A stretch of DNA of 64,000 bases from assembly GCA_009667805.1 (NCBI GenBank), contig CM019064.1, positions 111,326,328-111,390,327 on the forward strand, written 5' to 3'. Positions 1 to 10,522 of the stretch are shown here, one piece after another (the stretch's first letter is position 1; each line of letters starts with the position of its first letter). Source of the DNA: Leptobrachium leishanense (lineage: Eukaryota > Chordata > Amphibia > Anura > Megophryidae). The notes beneath the pieces are model-generated. The model was not told where the DNA came from, searched no databases, and saw nothing but the letters and a program-made list of their open reading frames with translations. The position numbers and the translations under genes are program-made.

Positions 1-845
1 CGTTCGGACGCACTTTTTCACGTTCGCGGGGAAAAATGCTTTCGTCTGACCCTAGCCTAAATGGTCCTGGGTAGAGAGTGTCTTTTGAAGTATTCAGTAA
101 AATTGACACCAGAATTCATATAATAGCAATGTATAACATATATTAAAACATACAATGAATTTACTTTCAGAAACTTCCTTTACCTGTTTTTGTATTTTAG
201 ATTTGTGTCACTGTTTTCTGAAAATTATCCTTGTCACTTATTACTTCTACGTTCATGTCACGTATAATGTTATAAATAGTTTTACTCACCTGTTGGGATT
301 GTGCAAGAGATTAAATAGATGGGGAGGGATAATCATGCAAATCGGGTCACGACAAGTGCCCCCAATAAAATAAGACTTTAGCAAGGTTTAAGGTAGAGGC
401 ACTTTGATGTTTTCTTTTAAAGAAATTAAGATGAATGGTTTAAGAAATTAATTAACTAATGGAATGATAGACATTTCAGTAAGCTTTTATAGAAACCTAA
501 AATCCAGACAGTTGTAATCTTAATTTTAATCATATTTGCACAATGATTTTGTATGTTACTCTTTAGTTAACTTGTTTTTTTTATATATATATACATGTTC
601 TTACCATTTTGAAATCTACTAGTTTATGACTATATCTAAATCAATTTGGTATATTTAATCAAGCAATTTTCTAATTTAGCATACTTTTCCTATTTAAAAG
701 AAGAATTTGCAGACTTTCCCAACCTTGCTAAACACCTGGGAGCTGCCATGGAAGCAGCTTGTGAAAAGCAGGAGTTGGAGAAATGACTTGGAAGTAAAGC
801 ATATGCATATCTTTTGGGTTCTATTCTGGATGAGCAACCAAAGAC
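1..845. other. AT-rich sequence without recognisable gene
   Basis: I see no coding, RNA or element structure that I can name here. The first 50 bases are CpG-rich and may be the cut end of a repeat that continues outside the window. Reading frames are short and cross obvious low-complexity AT sequence. Confidence 0.5.
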
Positions 846-848
846 ATA

Positions 849-1741
849 GGGCTAAATTACAATCTTCGCACAAATGTTTGCGCCAGCGCAAAAACCCATT
901 AACGCAAGGGGTAAAACCCTTTGCGCCGAATGCCGTATTCAATAGTCAGCAAACAAACGCACGTAATCTTCTACCGCGGGTGATCCTGCACGAACCCTTT
1001 GCGAGCGTACTGTACTGCACACGTCCTATACTTAACATTGTGAGCGCAAACGTGAATGTGCGCTGGTATGCGGATGGTATTACAATCTATGCGCAGGATT
1101 TAACGCATAGCCTTTGCGCGCATAATTTTAGCAACTCCTAAAAGCTGGTGTTAATGGCAAATCTGAACAACCTGGCCAAACCCAAATACACCAGCCCAAA
1201 AAAAAATGCAGCAAAGTATAGTTACACATTCTACTCATATCAAACCAATAAAACGGAGAAGTTGTGTGTGCAATTATTATTGCTGCAGCATATATGCTCT
1301 GTTTGACTTTGGCAAGCGCCATTTCTTAATGTGAGATAATTGTGGTTCTTAATTCTGATTGGCTGAAAAAAAAAAAACCAGTGCGCACACTGATTTCTGC
1401 GTACAACGGTACTGTGCGAGCATTTGTGCGTGTCCGGTTTACGCGCATTATTGCTCGACGGATGAAAAAACGCACGAGGATTGTAATTCCAGCGGTGATT
1501 TCTTAACGTGAGATAATTGTGGTTCTTAATTCTGATTGGCTGAGAAAAAAAACAGTGCGCACACTGATTTCTGCGTACAACGGTACTTTGCGAGCATTTG
1601 TGCGTGTCCGGTTTACGCGCATTATTGCTCGACGGATGAAAAAACGCACGAGGATTGTAATTCCAGCGTTGAAATGCGCGTGCAAACGTTTAAAGCTTGG
1701 CGCAAAATTTCACGCTTTGCGCGAAGATTGTAATTTAGCCT
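849..1741. mobile_element. Foldback DNA element, family D, copy 1
   Basis: The left end GGGCTAAATTACAATCTTCG is matched in inverted form at 1718-1741, with one mismatch at the outermost base. The element is flanked on both sides by ATA (846-848 and 1742-1744), a possible 3-bp target duplication. It carries no transposase, is unusually rich in CpG and GCGC, and its arms contain further internal inverted matches. A second copy lies in opposite orientation at 46652-48631, where another element interrupts it. The bounds are well supported by the two copies. The superfamily is not clear: a 3-bp duplication would suit PIF/Harbinger, but ATA is not its usual target. Confidence 0.75.
1321..1674. repeat. 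Tandem duplication of about 177 bp inside family D copy 1
   Basis: Unit 1 begins ATTTCTTAATGTGAGATAAT at 1321 and unit 2 begins ATTTCTTAACGTGAGATAAT at 1498. The units are almost identical apart from a few substitutions and the length of an A run. The low divergence implies a recent duplication. The homologous position in the 46652-48631 copy shows a single unit. Confidence 0.85.
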
Positions 1742-1756
1742 ATAATGTGGCACAAG

Positions 1757-1976
1757 TATTTATTTATTTTTTTTGGAGAAAGTATTTTACCAGGAAAGAT
1801 ACATTGAGATTTCTCTTGTTTCCTAGTATGTCTCCTAGGTGGCAAGTATGTACAGTTGGGTGTCTTGCCCTAGGACACTTACTGGAGAGGTGCTCTTGCT
1901 GGGATTCAAACCTGTGTCTCCACAGTCTCCACGGTTATAGAGCAGTGATGTAATCTCTATTCCACCCAGCCGGTAC
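1757..1976 (-). mobile_element. tRNA-derived SINE, copy 1
   Basis: Read on the minus strand, this starts near 1976 with GGCTGGGTGGAATAGAGAT, which resembles a pol III A box. It continues to a B-box-like GGTTTGAATCCC (around 1902-1913), a central block with CTAGGGCAAGACAC, and a tail ending TCCTGGTAAAATAC followed by an A/T-rich run. The same layout occurs at 51672-51900. The terminal block matches the 3' end of the LINE at 60380-63540. The conserved central block resembles that of V-SINE-type elements; that family name is my inference. Confidence 0.75.
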
Positions 1977-2639
1977 ATGTGTGACACCTTATTACCATGT
2001 CTGTTACAAGTGAGCCATTATATCACCAACATGACTGACAGTGATGCATAGGACTTCATGGAGACCACACCGACCCCTCAGCAAGATTGCATGTTTTTGC
2101 AGGGTTGGCAGAAGGACACTGGGAACTATTTGTCCCTTTGTTTCCATCTGCTTGTAGCAAAAGTAGGTGGCAAATAATGGCATCCTCTGCACTGAGGGAC
2201 CGAAGGGGAGTATTTGATTTTTTAAAAATTTAATCTTTATTTAGGTTCATTTAGAATAATAGGTTCTATGAGACATTTTTATTTTTTTATTTTTCAAATA
2301 CAGTATCAAGAAAATGAGAGAACAAAAGAGCAACGATGAAATTGCACATTATTCTACTGCAGCCAGAAGACTAGCACTTCCTGGACAAAGTATAGAAAGC
2401 GATAGTTAACACTTAGCTGGCACAACAGTTAAGCCATAAGGGAAGGGAGGTTTGCAACTTGGCTGGAATCGAACTGGAGATGTTATGATTAATGAGTGCG
2501 GCCATTATAGTTAACCTTTCTCATTAAACATAATAGCTTGTTTGGAATTGTTTGTAAGTGCTCAAGATATGAACAAGTAAATATATCTGAATATTGGATG
2601 CTTTTAATGTATATTTACATAATCTGTACCATTATAGTT
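1977..2639. other. No gene recognised
   Basis: This is AT-rich unique-looking sequence. I see no open frame worth reporting and no repeat structure that I can name. Confidence 0.4.
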
Positions 2640-2790
2640 TGGTTATAAAGGGCTCTATCACCTCCTTCAAGCTAACACTAGCGTCATCATTCGCACTAGC
2701 TTAAAGGAGGTCATAGCGCTGCGTCCACATCATCTTTGAATCGCTAACAGGTTAAAAAACCTGTTAGCCAGTGGCGTTACAAGGTGGGGG
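2640..2790. repeat. Hairpin-rich repeat fragment
   Basis: A near-perfect hairpin, CTAACAGG...CCTGTTAG (2744-2768), follows a stretch with alternating GCACTAGC and CTAACAC motifs. It resembles the hairpin-module repeats at 4440-4655 and 43051-43375. The element bounds cannot be fixed. Confidence 0.4.
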
Positions 2791-3330
2791 CAGGTGGGGT
2801 GGGCTGCACCAGATGACACCCTCTTGGGGGGGTGATACCACCCAGGGCCAGCCTTTGGTGTGTGCTTGCTCGCAGCACCGTCTCTCTGTGGGGAGAGATC
2901 AGCGCTGGGCAGAGGAGAAACCCTGCCCCTGGCTGACACAAGCCCTGCCTCCTCCATGTGCTGGCCAGGGGGGTGGGGAGAGGAGGGGGAGCAGCCTTCC
3001 CACTATCATGGCTGCCCCCTGCTTCCCCTGGCTCTTAGTCTGGGGAGCCTCCAGCACACTGCCCTGCCCCTTCCTCACACACTCTATCACAAGCATGTGC
3101 CTGTGGATGTAAGGAGGAGAGAAGCCAGGCCCAGGAGCAGCTGTGCTGAAGACACCCTTCACATGCTGGATATGGACAGAGGCAGGTAACAGAGACTGCA
3201 CTGGGAAGGGTATAAGAGGGGGTGTCACAAAGGGGGGCACCTGGCACTCGATAAAAGCCTCTATGTGCAGACGTACATTATGGACAGCAATAACAGGAGT
3301 GAACAGCAAAGGATAAACGAGAGACCTCTG
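2770..3330. other. GC-rich non-coding segment
   Basis: This block is much richer in G+C than its surroundings and contains CTGG, GGGG and CCTCC runs. Overlapping frames of about 110-145 codons are open on both strands, which is what a GC-rich, stop-poor sequence gives by chance. No domain is recognisable. It is probably part of a diverged repeat. Confidence 0.35.
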
Positions 3331-3900
3331 CACAACACTAGTAAAGCAGCTCTAAATCTGACAGGCCAGTCATTAGAGTAGCCGGATCTATACTAGAGAA
3401 AATATACTTAGAAGCTGTGCAGAGTCATGAAACATACAGATACCAGGGTACACTAGAAATGATACAGATAGTACAGACAAGGAGCATCCAAAAGAAACGT
3501 CAAGAAAAAAAGCCAGAAGTAAATAACCAGAACGTGCACCTTATACAGTAGCCAGGGATCCAGAACCGGGAGAGAAGTCAGCCAGGCAAAAGGGTCAAAA
3601 CCAGGTAATTAGCATATCACATATAACATAAACAGAAAACCAAAACACAGCAAGGAAGAAACCCTATGAACTAAATACACAGGAATAATAGACATAAACC
3701 AGGAACCGAGAATAACTGAGGAAACAGCAGACAGGGGAAACCAAAAGAAATAAACTGAACAAGAAAATTCAGACTAGGACCAGAAGAACAGCAAAGAGCT
3801 CAGAACGCAGCAGACTGGATACAGGCAAACTGGAACAAAATGATAGAGCAATGGGATATAGGCCCATTGCTTTAAATAGGGAAGGGATCAGCACACATCA
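3331..3900. repeat. Purine-rich dispersed repeat, copy 1
   Basis: A stretch starting AATCTGACAGGCCAGTCATT is matched by AATCTGACAGGCTGGTCCTT at 53887. The shared order of later blocks (TAGCCAGGG, then long A/G-rich runs ending near a TTTAAA tract) supports common descent. No coding potential is visible. The parent element is unknown. Confidence 0.45.
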
Positions 3901-4096
3901 TAGACAGGTGAGCTGATCAGACTAGAAGCCATTAACCCCTGGTCTGCTATCCAGGCAATAGCAGCATACAGAAACACATTAGAAAAACAGGAATAATGAA
4001 TACAGAGGGCAGGGGGACAGGGCTGGAGTGACGAAACGTGACTATGGAGGGTGACAGACTGTACACTGGGGGCTGAGGTGGGTGAAAGAGGACACA

Positions 4097-4357
4097 CTGT
4101 CTGTCTATCTGTCCATCCATACATCCTACTGTCTGTCTGTCCATCCACTGTCTCTGCCAAACCATCCCACTCTCTGTCTGTCCATCCATATAACCCACTG
4201 TCTGCCCATCCATCCCACTGTCTGTCCATCCATCCCTATCTGTCTGTCCCTCTACGTATGTTTCTATACCTGTCTATCTCTCTGCGTATCTTTCTATACC
4301 TGTCTGTCTGTCCCTCTGCGTATCTTACTATACTTGTCTGTCTATCTCTCTGCGTAT
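4097..4357 (+). repeat. Degenerate CTGT/CCAT/CTAT tetranucleotide repeat
   Basis: Long runs of CTGTCTGTCCATCCAT and CTGTCTATCTCTCTGCGTAT form a degenerate microsatellite. The repeat keeps several frames open by chance (for example 4051-4548), so these frames are not evidence of a gene. Confidence 0.9.
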
Positions 4358-4439
4358 CCCCGCAAGGCAGGTTATTCCCTATGAAGGAGATATGTGGGGG
4401 GGGGGGAGATCATCAGTTACCACCCTGGGTGACACCAAC

Positions 4440-4655
4440 TTTTGTGACGTCACTGCTGTTAGCGCTTGTTAATTTGCGATTCGTAACACAAATTTACTGT
4501 ACTTTGCGTTCCCTATACCTAACACGGGGAGTGCAAATTAAAGCATAGATTAACTAGCGTTAGAATCCCTTGGTCCTAACGAAAAAGGTACCACCAGCTC
4601 ACAGGTGTAGGTAACGGATTGTGCTGCTGCAGAATCGTTACCTGCAGCTCAAAAC
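4440..4655 (+). repeat. Hairpin-module repeat, family F, copy 1
   Basis: It contains TGCGTTCCCTATACCTAACA followed by the complementary GGGGAGTGCA. Further on is a second hairpin built from GTAACGGATT and AATCGTTAC around 4612-4643. The same two hairpins occur in the same order at 43201-43375. No protein is encoded. It is probably a non-autonomous DNA element whose ends I cannot fix. Confidence 0.5.
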
Positions 4656-5264
4656 CCCCCCCCCCCCAAAAAAAAAATCACACAGTCACTTCTCATCCTG
4701 CTGTGAGAACTGTGGCCCAATCTACTGCTTCTGGCCACTGTGAGCAGAGGGAGACTGGAGGAAGAAAGTCCCCTTTTTCCCTCCGCGATCACTCCGCCAG
4801 CCAACAGGATCTTGCAAGAGGCGAGCTTAGCAATATGCCCAGCGCCTGCCCAGCGATTTGCTGGTGAAACTGGGACACTAAGGGGAAATTAGCAAACGCA
4901 AATTTTTCCCCTTAGAGTCCCGGTTTTAGCTCAGGGCACGCGATAGTGCCCAAAATGTTTTATTGACCAACTTGGGGTTGTATTCCAACTCTGGCATACA
5001 TTTAAGCAGAGCTATTGTAAACCTGGCAACTCCTCAGACTTTAATGGACCTGGGACAGATATTTACAACAGCCCTCATAAAGTTTACAGAAGAATACAGC
5101 CGTAGAAGAGCTGACCAACCAAAGGGTTGACTTTCCCTACTCTCATAAATCACTGGTGGCTCACTTGTGGGTTAACCTATGAGCTAATGCAGTGGTATAA
5201 AAATTATATGTATTTCTAAATTAAAAGCATATAAAAAAAATTATCCACTAAAAATCCTAAGATA

Positions 5265-6922
5265 CAGTCAGGTCCAGAAATATTGGGACATTGACACAAT
5301 TCTAACATCTTTGGCTCTATACACCACCACAATGGAGTTGGAATGAAACAAACACAATGTGCTTTAACTTCAGACTGTCACCTTTAATTTGAGGGTATGT
5401 ACATCCAACTCAGGTGAACGGTGTAGGACTTACAGCAGTTTGCAGATGTGCCTCCCACTTCTTACGGGACCAAAAGTAATGGGACAGAATAATAATCATA
5501 AATCAAACTTTCCCTTCCTAATACTTGGTTGCAAATCCTTTGCAGTCAATCACAGCCTGAAGTCTGGAACGCATAGACATCACCAGACGCTGGGTTTCAT
5601 CCCTGGTGATGCTCTGCCAGGCCTCTACTGCAACTGTCTTCAGTTTCTGCTTGTTCTTGGGGCATTTTCCCTTCAGTTTTGTCTTCAGCAAATGAAATGC
5701 ATGCTCAATGGGATTCAGGTCAGGTGATTGACTTGGCCATTGCATAACATTCCACTTTGTCCCTTCAAAAACTCTTTGGTTGCTTTTGCAGTATGCTTTG
5801 GGTCATTGTCCATCTGCACTGTGAAGCGCCGTCCAATGAGTTCTGCAGCATTTGGCTGAATGTGAGCAGATAATATTGCCCAAAACACTTCAGATTTCAT
5901 CCTGCTGCTTTTGTCAGCAGTCACATCATCAATAAATACAAGAGAACCAGTTCCATTGGCAGCCATACATGCCCACGCCATGACACTACCACCACCATGC
6001 TTCACTGATGAGGTGGTATGCTTAGGATCATGAACAGTTCCTTTCCTTCTCCATACTCTTCTCTTCCCATCACTCTGGTACAAGTTGATCTTGGTCTGAT
6101 CTGTCCATAGGCACTTGTTCCAGAACTGTGAAGGCTTTGTTAGGTGTTGTTTGGCAAACTTTAATCTGGCCTTCCTGTTTTTGAGGCTCACCAATGGTTT
6201 ACATCTTGTGGTGAACCCTCTATATTCACTCTGGTGAAGTCTTCTCTTGATTGTTGACTTTAACACACATACACCTACCTCCTGGAGAGTGTTCTTGATC
6301 TGGCCAACTGTTGTGAAGGGTGTTTTCTTCATCAGGGAAAGAATTCTTTGGTCATCCACCACAGTTGTTTTCCGTGGTCTCCTGGGTCTTTTGGTGTTGC
6401 TGAGCTCACAGGTGCGTTCCTTCTTTTTGAGAATGTTCCAAACAGTTGTTTTGGCCACTCCTAATGTTCTTGCTATCTCTCAGATGGGTTTGTTTTGTTT
6501 CTTCAGCCTAATGATGGCTTGCTTCATGGATAGTGACAGCTCTTTGGATCTCATCTTGAGAGTTGACAGCAACAGAATCCAAATGCAAATAGCACACTTG
6601 AAATGAACTCTGGGCCTTTTATCTGCACATTGTAATTGAGTAATGAGGGACTATCACACACCTGGCCATGGAACAGCTGAGAAGCCAATTGTCCCATTAC
6701 TTTTGGTCCCTTAACAAGTGGGAGGCACATCTGCAAACTGCTGTAAGTCCTACACAATTCACCTGAATGACCATTCACTTGGATGTACATACCCTCAAAT
6801 TAAAATTGACAGTCTGCAGTTAAAGCACATTGTGGTTGTTTAATTCCAACTCCATTGTGGTGGTGTATAGAGCCAAAGATGTAAGAATTGTGTCGATGTC
6901 CCAATATTTCTGGACCTGACTG
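5265..6922 (-). mobile_element. Tc1/mariner (Tc1-like) transposon, family 1
   Basis: The terminal inverted repeats are long: 5265-5486 and 6690-6922, each starting CAGTCAGGTCCAGAAATATT. Each carries a motif at the outer end and another at the inner end (GGGACCAAAAGTAATGGGAC, 5466-5485, and its complement near 6691-6710), which is the IR/DR layout of transposase binding sites. A TA precedes the left end; the right flank is TTTA, so the duplication has decayed on that side. The transposase lies on the minus strand and is broken. The right arm is about 11 bp longer than the left. Confidence 0.95.
5518..6554 (-). pseudogene. Tc1-like transposase pseudogene (DD34E type)
   Basis: Reading down from the ATG at 6554-6552, the protein starts MRSKELSLSMKQAIIRLKKQ, an N-terminal helix-turn-helix typical of Tc1 transposases. 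An in-frame TGA interrupts it at 6482-6480. After the stop the frame continues through the second DNA-binding domain and the RRPRK stretch to catalytic motifs WTDQTK, QMDNDPKHT and PDLNPIEH, which hold the D, D and E of the DDE triad. A one-base loss near 5755-5762, just before [10 protein letters not shown], shifts the frame, so two joined frames are needed to reach the terminal FATKY. With the missing base restored the D-to-E spacing is the usual 34. Length and domain order are otherwise normal for a Tc1 transposase of about 340 residues. The gene is inactive as read. Confidence 0.93.
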
Positions 6923-6924
6923 TT

Positions 6925-7640
6925 TATTCTAAATGGGAGACATTCATTAATAGCCCTATGTTTAAATTAGCCCTGCTCTATTATATAGATCTGTGATCTC
7001 CCCAAAGGTCCCAAAGTAAACCATATTATGGTCCGCCACAGTAGGAATAACAAAAATTAACCAGCGTTGCCATAGGTCATGCATAACGACTCATAATTAG
7101 GCTTTAATACAATGGTTTGAACAATTCTTTATGGAAAATTTACAAGTGCTGGATGTAAGTAAAATTGCTACTAGTTATGAGTATTTATGTTGCCAACAGG
7201 GAGGATTCAGTATAATCAAACCTGTGTTTCACACATTGAAGAAAAATCTAGAACAAATGACCCTAAAAATGTTATAAGGGCTCAGTCTTGACAGTTTCCA
7301 TTTGCCTGACAGTAATTGTACTAGAGGTGCCATTCAATGCTGAAACCTGAACAATATGGATGTTTTGGAAACTGCATTGATTTTCTGATAACAAGCTCAT
7401 AAATCAATAATCACCACTGCAAAGAAAATGTGCATGTATGAGATATAATGTCTTATTAACCATGTGTGGTCCCTTACATTGGAAACATAAGATGCATTCT
7501 ACAGTAAAACATCATACTATTTGGTGTGAGAAGGTAGGCTTTGAAATTACATATAATTGAAAATTGTATCCCTTTTGATACTTGTTACTAGATGGATGAC
7601 TGACAAAAAGAAAAACAAACAAAACAAGAAACAACATCCG
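6925..7640. other. No gene recognised
   Basis: This is AT-rich sequence between two Tc1 elements. I see no reading frame, repeat or RNA that I can support. Confidence 0.4.
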
Positions 7641-8477
7641 GATAAGTTTCCCCAAACAATCGGAAAAGGGATTCAACAGAGAAAATTACTTTACCCCAGT
7701 CCTCAGCCGTCCAATCCCTGTACCTTTTGAAGAATATTGGTCTGTCCCTGATGTTTTCCTGGACAGAAGTGGCTTCTTTGCTACCCTACTTGACGCCAGA
7801 CCATCCTGATGCACTCACACCTGCCTGCTGCCATTCTTGAACAAGCTCTGCACTGGTGGTGCCCCAATCCCGCTGCTGAATCACCTTTAGGAGACAGTCC
7901 TGGTGCTTGCTGGACTTTAATGAGTGCCCTGAAGCCTTTTTCACAACAATTGAACCTCCTTGAACCTCTCCTTGAAGATCACGATTATCCAATTAATGGT
8001 TACTTTATGTGCAAGCTTACTAGCAGCAAAATCCTTACCTGTAAATCCCTTTTTGTGCAAAGCAATGATGACGGCACGCGTTTCCTTGCAGGTTACCATG
8101 GTTGAGTGAGGAAGAACAGTAATTTAAAGCACCACCCTTCTTTTAACACTTCCAATCTGTTATTCTAACTTGATCAGCATGAAAGAGTGATCAACAGCCT
8201 TGTCCTCGTCAACACTCTGACCTGTGTTAACGCAAGAATCACTGACATGATGTCAGCTGGTCATTTTGTGACACAGCTGAAATGCAGTGGAAATGTAGTT
8301 TTTTGGGGTTAAGTTAATTTTCATGGCAAAGATGGTCTTTGCAAAATAAATTGCAATTCATCTGATCACTTTTCATAACATTTTGGAGTATATGCAAATT
8401 GTCTTCATAAAAACCTAAGCAGCAGACTTTGCGTAAATTTATATTTGTGTCACTCTCAAAGCGTTTGGCCATGGCTG
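7640..8477 (-). mobile_element. Truncated Tc1-like transposon, a further family
   Basis: The surviving terminus on the right reads TTTGGCCATGGCTG followed by TA (8478-8479), a Tc1-style end. From there the minus strand carries a 5' untranslated region and then the N-terminal part of a transposase. Homology fades near 7640-7660 and no partner terminus is visible, so more than half of the element is missing. The family differs from both other Tc1 families in the window. Confidence 0.75.
7645..8099 (-). pseudogene. Tc1-like transposase fragment
   Basis: From the ATG at 8099-8097 the minus strand reads MVTCKETRAVIIALHKKGFT, a helix-turn-helix start of a Tc1 transposase. Several frame changes follow. 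One frame gives KKASGHSLKSSKHQDCLLKV and TTSAELVQEWQQAGVSAS; another gives NIRDRPIFFKRYRDWTAEDW and KVIFSVESLFRLFG. The last block aligns with the region of the first catalytic aspartate, normally FSDES in this group, and here it reads FSVES. The catalytic core beyond this point is absent. It is dead by truncation, frameshift and substitution. The identification rests on motif order that I know for this family. Confidence 0.75.
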
Positions 8478-8620
8478 TAGTATGTGAAATAATATAGAGA
8501 AGATCTTAAAAATGCTGAAACTGGCGGACTGAATTATGGAATTAAAAGACTTACTGGATGATCACATTTAAAATATATATATAAAAATGCGTAAGATGGC
8601 AGTATGGTCAACAACTAAAT

Positions 8621-8852
8621 GTTTGTGAGGGTCCTGAGAAGGGGCAACAAGGCCGAAATGATCGTCGGGGGTTGCAGTTGTCATCATGCAGAGGATGTTG
8701 CCTTGGCATTTCAGCTCTGGCCATCCTTTATGAGACACAGCAGTCCGATTTGCATGTGGTATAGCCTTCTCTGTAATGGCCCCATCGAGTGCGTGGACCC
8801 ACTGTAGGGCAGGCCACTAGTGATGTTGCCCATTCTTAGCAATCTCATAAAC
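8621..8852. repeat. Foldback repeat, family G, copy 1
   Basis: The end GTTTGTGAGGGTCCTGAGAA (8621-8648 overall) is matched in inverted, roughly three-quarters identical form at 8825-8852. The right half is homologous, in opposite orientation, to 39627-39757. No coding sequence is present. It is likely a non-autonomous DNA element. Confidence 0.55.
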
Positions 8853-8865
8853 CTTTGGTTTGCTC

Positions 8866-10330
8866 ACTTAAAATACATAAAGACTTGAATACATTCATAG
8901 AACATATTATAAAAATGTCGATTTTTAAACCCATTTTCCACTAGACAAAACAAGAACAGATCATACACTGATTAAGTGTGATTTTTTTGCAGGAAGGAAA
9001 CATCAATCCCATCTTTTGAAAATGCTAAAGAACAGCACATGCTGATGCAAAAAAAAAGTCTAGTACAATCCTTTTGCAACCACAACTTCCTTTGATGCAA
9101 TGGGATTGTTACAAGATATTGCTTTATAGCCACAATCCTTTTTCACAGCTTCATTAATTATTTATAAAAATACCACAGGCTATGGGGTTAAAATTCCAGA
9201 TTTGACAACTATTGGTAAAATAAAACAGGGGGATTAGGAAAGGGTAAAAAGGTCAGAGTGAACCTGACACCTTTAAAAAGCTGTCAGCATAATGACAGAT
9301 GCCAAATACATTGATCCCCTCCTTCGCATTGATGCATATAGTGATAGAGGTTATCATCTATGCATTTTCAGTGTGCCGGGTGTCAAACAGTTTAGGATTT
9401 GTATATTAACTCCCCAATTGCTTTCAAATATGTTACATTTTGCCTTATTGCTAATAAAAAAAATCCTTATTGGAATTCAACGATCTTATAAACCAATGTA
9501 TTGGTACCAACCATGTAACATACTGTGACAAGTCGGAGATTGAAGAAAGAGGTCAGCTAAAAAATGAAATTGTTGCATGGCATCTGTGATAAATAAGTAA
9601 GATTATAGTGTTAGGACAATAAAACTACATGTTATTTATGATAGTAATTATGTTGCATGATTTGGATAACTGCATTTATTGTCATAGCACATTATGACCG
9701 CACTGAGGAGTTACAATTTTAAATATTGCCACATAAAACCCATATGAGGAGTTTGTGTAGAATATTACACAGAGGAATCACACAAGAAATGATTCAAGAT
9801 GAGAATTACATGGATAACTGGTGCTATTTAATTATTGTTTTTGTCAGGCACATTCAGTAGTAATTTAGAATCTGGCCAAGAAGCGTTGAGTGCATACACA
9901 AAAATTCTCCTGCTGTAGCCTCCGGGGAATCTTGTTATTGCACATAATTCCCAGTGTTCCAGCAAAGCTGTACTTAATGCTGGTCATGGCCCGAGTATAC
10001 CATTTAATCCTCCTCATCACTATATTGCATTTATTTTATTGAACCCTGTCCTTGCTCATCTGTTACAAGCCATCAGACGACACAGAAGAAAAGAATACCA
10101 CACAAAGGGGACTGTACACCAAAGTCCAAGAACCAAAAGATTACCATTTACCTATAATAAAATCCAAGCATATTAAACAATAACAATGAGTCACAGTAGG
10201 TTCAAAATGACTGTGTATAAAAAATATGGGACTTATTAGATATTTGTATGAAGTTGGATATCATGGGACTTTTCTATAAAACAAACCAAGTGCTTCAAGA
10301 CCGCTACTGATATCCTTAAAATAAATTAGT
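8866..10330. other. No gene recognised
   Basis: About 1.5 kb of AT-rich sequence. I see no repeat pair, RNA gene or plausible exon. Short open frames such as 9292-9528 lack any recognisable motif. Confidence 0.4.
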
Positions 10331-10339
10331 TAAAACCAC

Positions 10340-10497
10340 TACCAACCAGCAAAAACTGTAAATATATCAAATAAGAAAGCAGGGTCAATCCAAAAATATA
10401 CACCTAACATAGGCCCCATTCTCACATAATGCACAGTAGTATGGAAATGAAGTAAAACAACATGGTTCTCTGGAATACAAACTAATTATAGTATGAA
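10340..10497 (+). repeat. Direct repeat pair 1, left copy
   Basis: The block CACCTAACATAGGCCCCATT with its flanks recurs at 10885-11042 in the same orientation with modest divergence. The left copy is followed directly by a GCGAAACGCGT motif and an AATAAA. The pair could be the terminal repeats of a small retroelement, but neither copy has TG...CA ends. Confidence 0.7.
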
Positions 10498-10522
10498 GCT
10501 GACCACAGCGAAACGCGTATGC
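10490..10522 (+). ncRNA. Degraded hammerhead-like motif
   Basis: A hairpin GCTG-ACCA-CAGC is followed by GAAAC, GC and GTA, which matches helix II, the GAAA core, a two-base-pair helix III and a permissible NUH cleavage triplet of a hammerhead ribozyme. The other core strand, CUGANGA, is not preserved; the aligned bases read AGTATGA. No helix I is evident. I take it as a decayed relative of the better motif at 11864-11914. Confidence 0.35.

Noticed and set aside
1519..1953. 144-codon frame
   Set aside because: It spans the duplicated part of foldback element D and runs into the SINE, so it is a composite of two non-coding elements.
4051..4548. 165-codon frame
   Set aside because: It is generated by the CTGT/CCAT tetranucleotide repeat.
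8070..8092. ACGCGTTTC, complement of the hammerhead GAAACGCGT
   Set aside because: It lies in the coding part of the Tc1 remnant (CKETRAV) and has no CUGANGA strand or paired helices.
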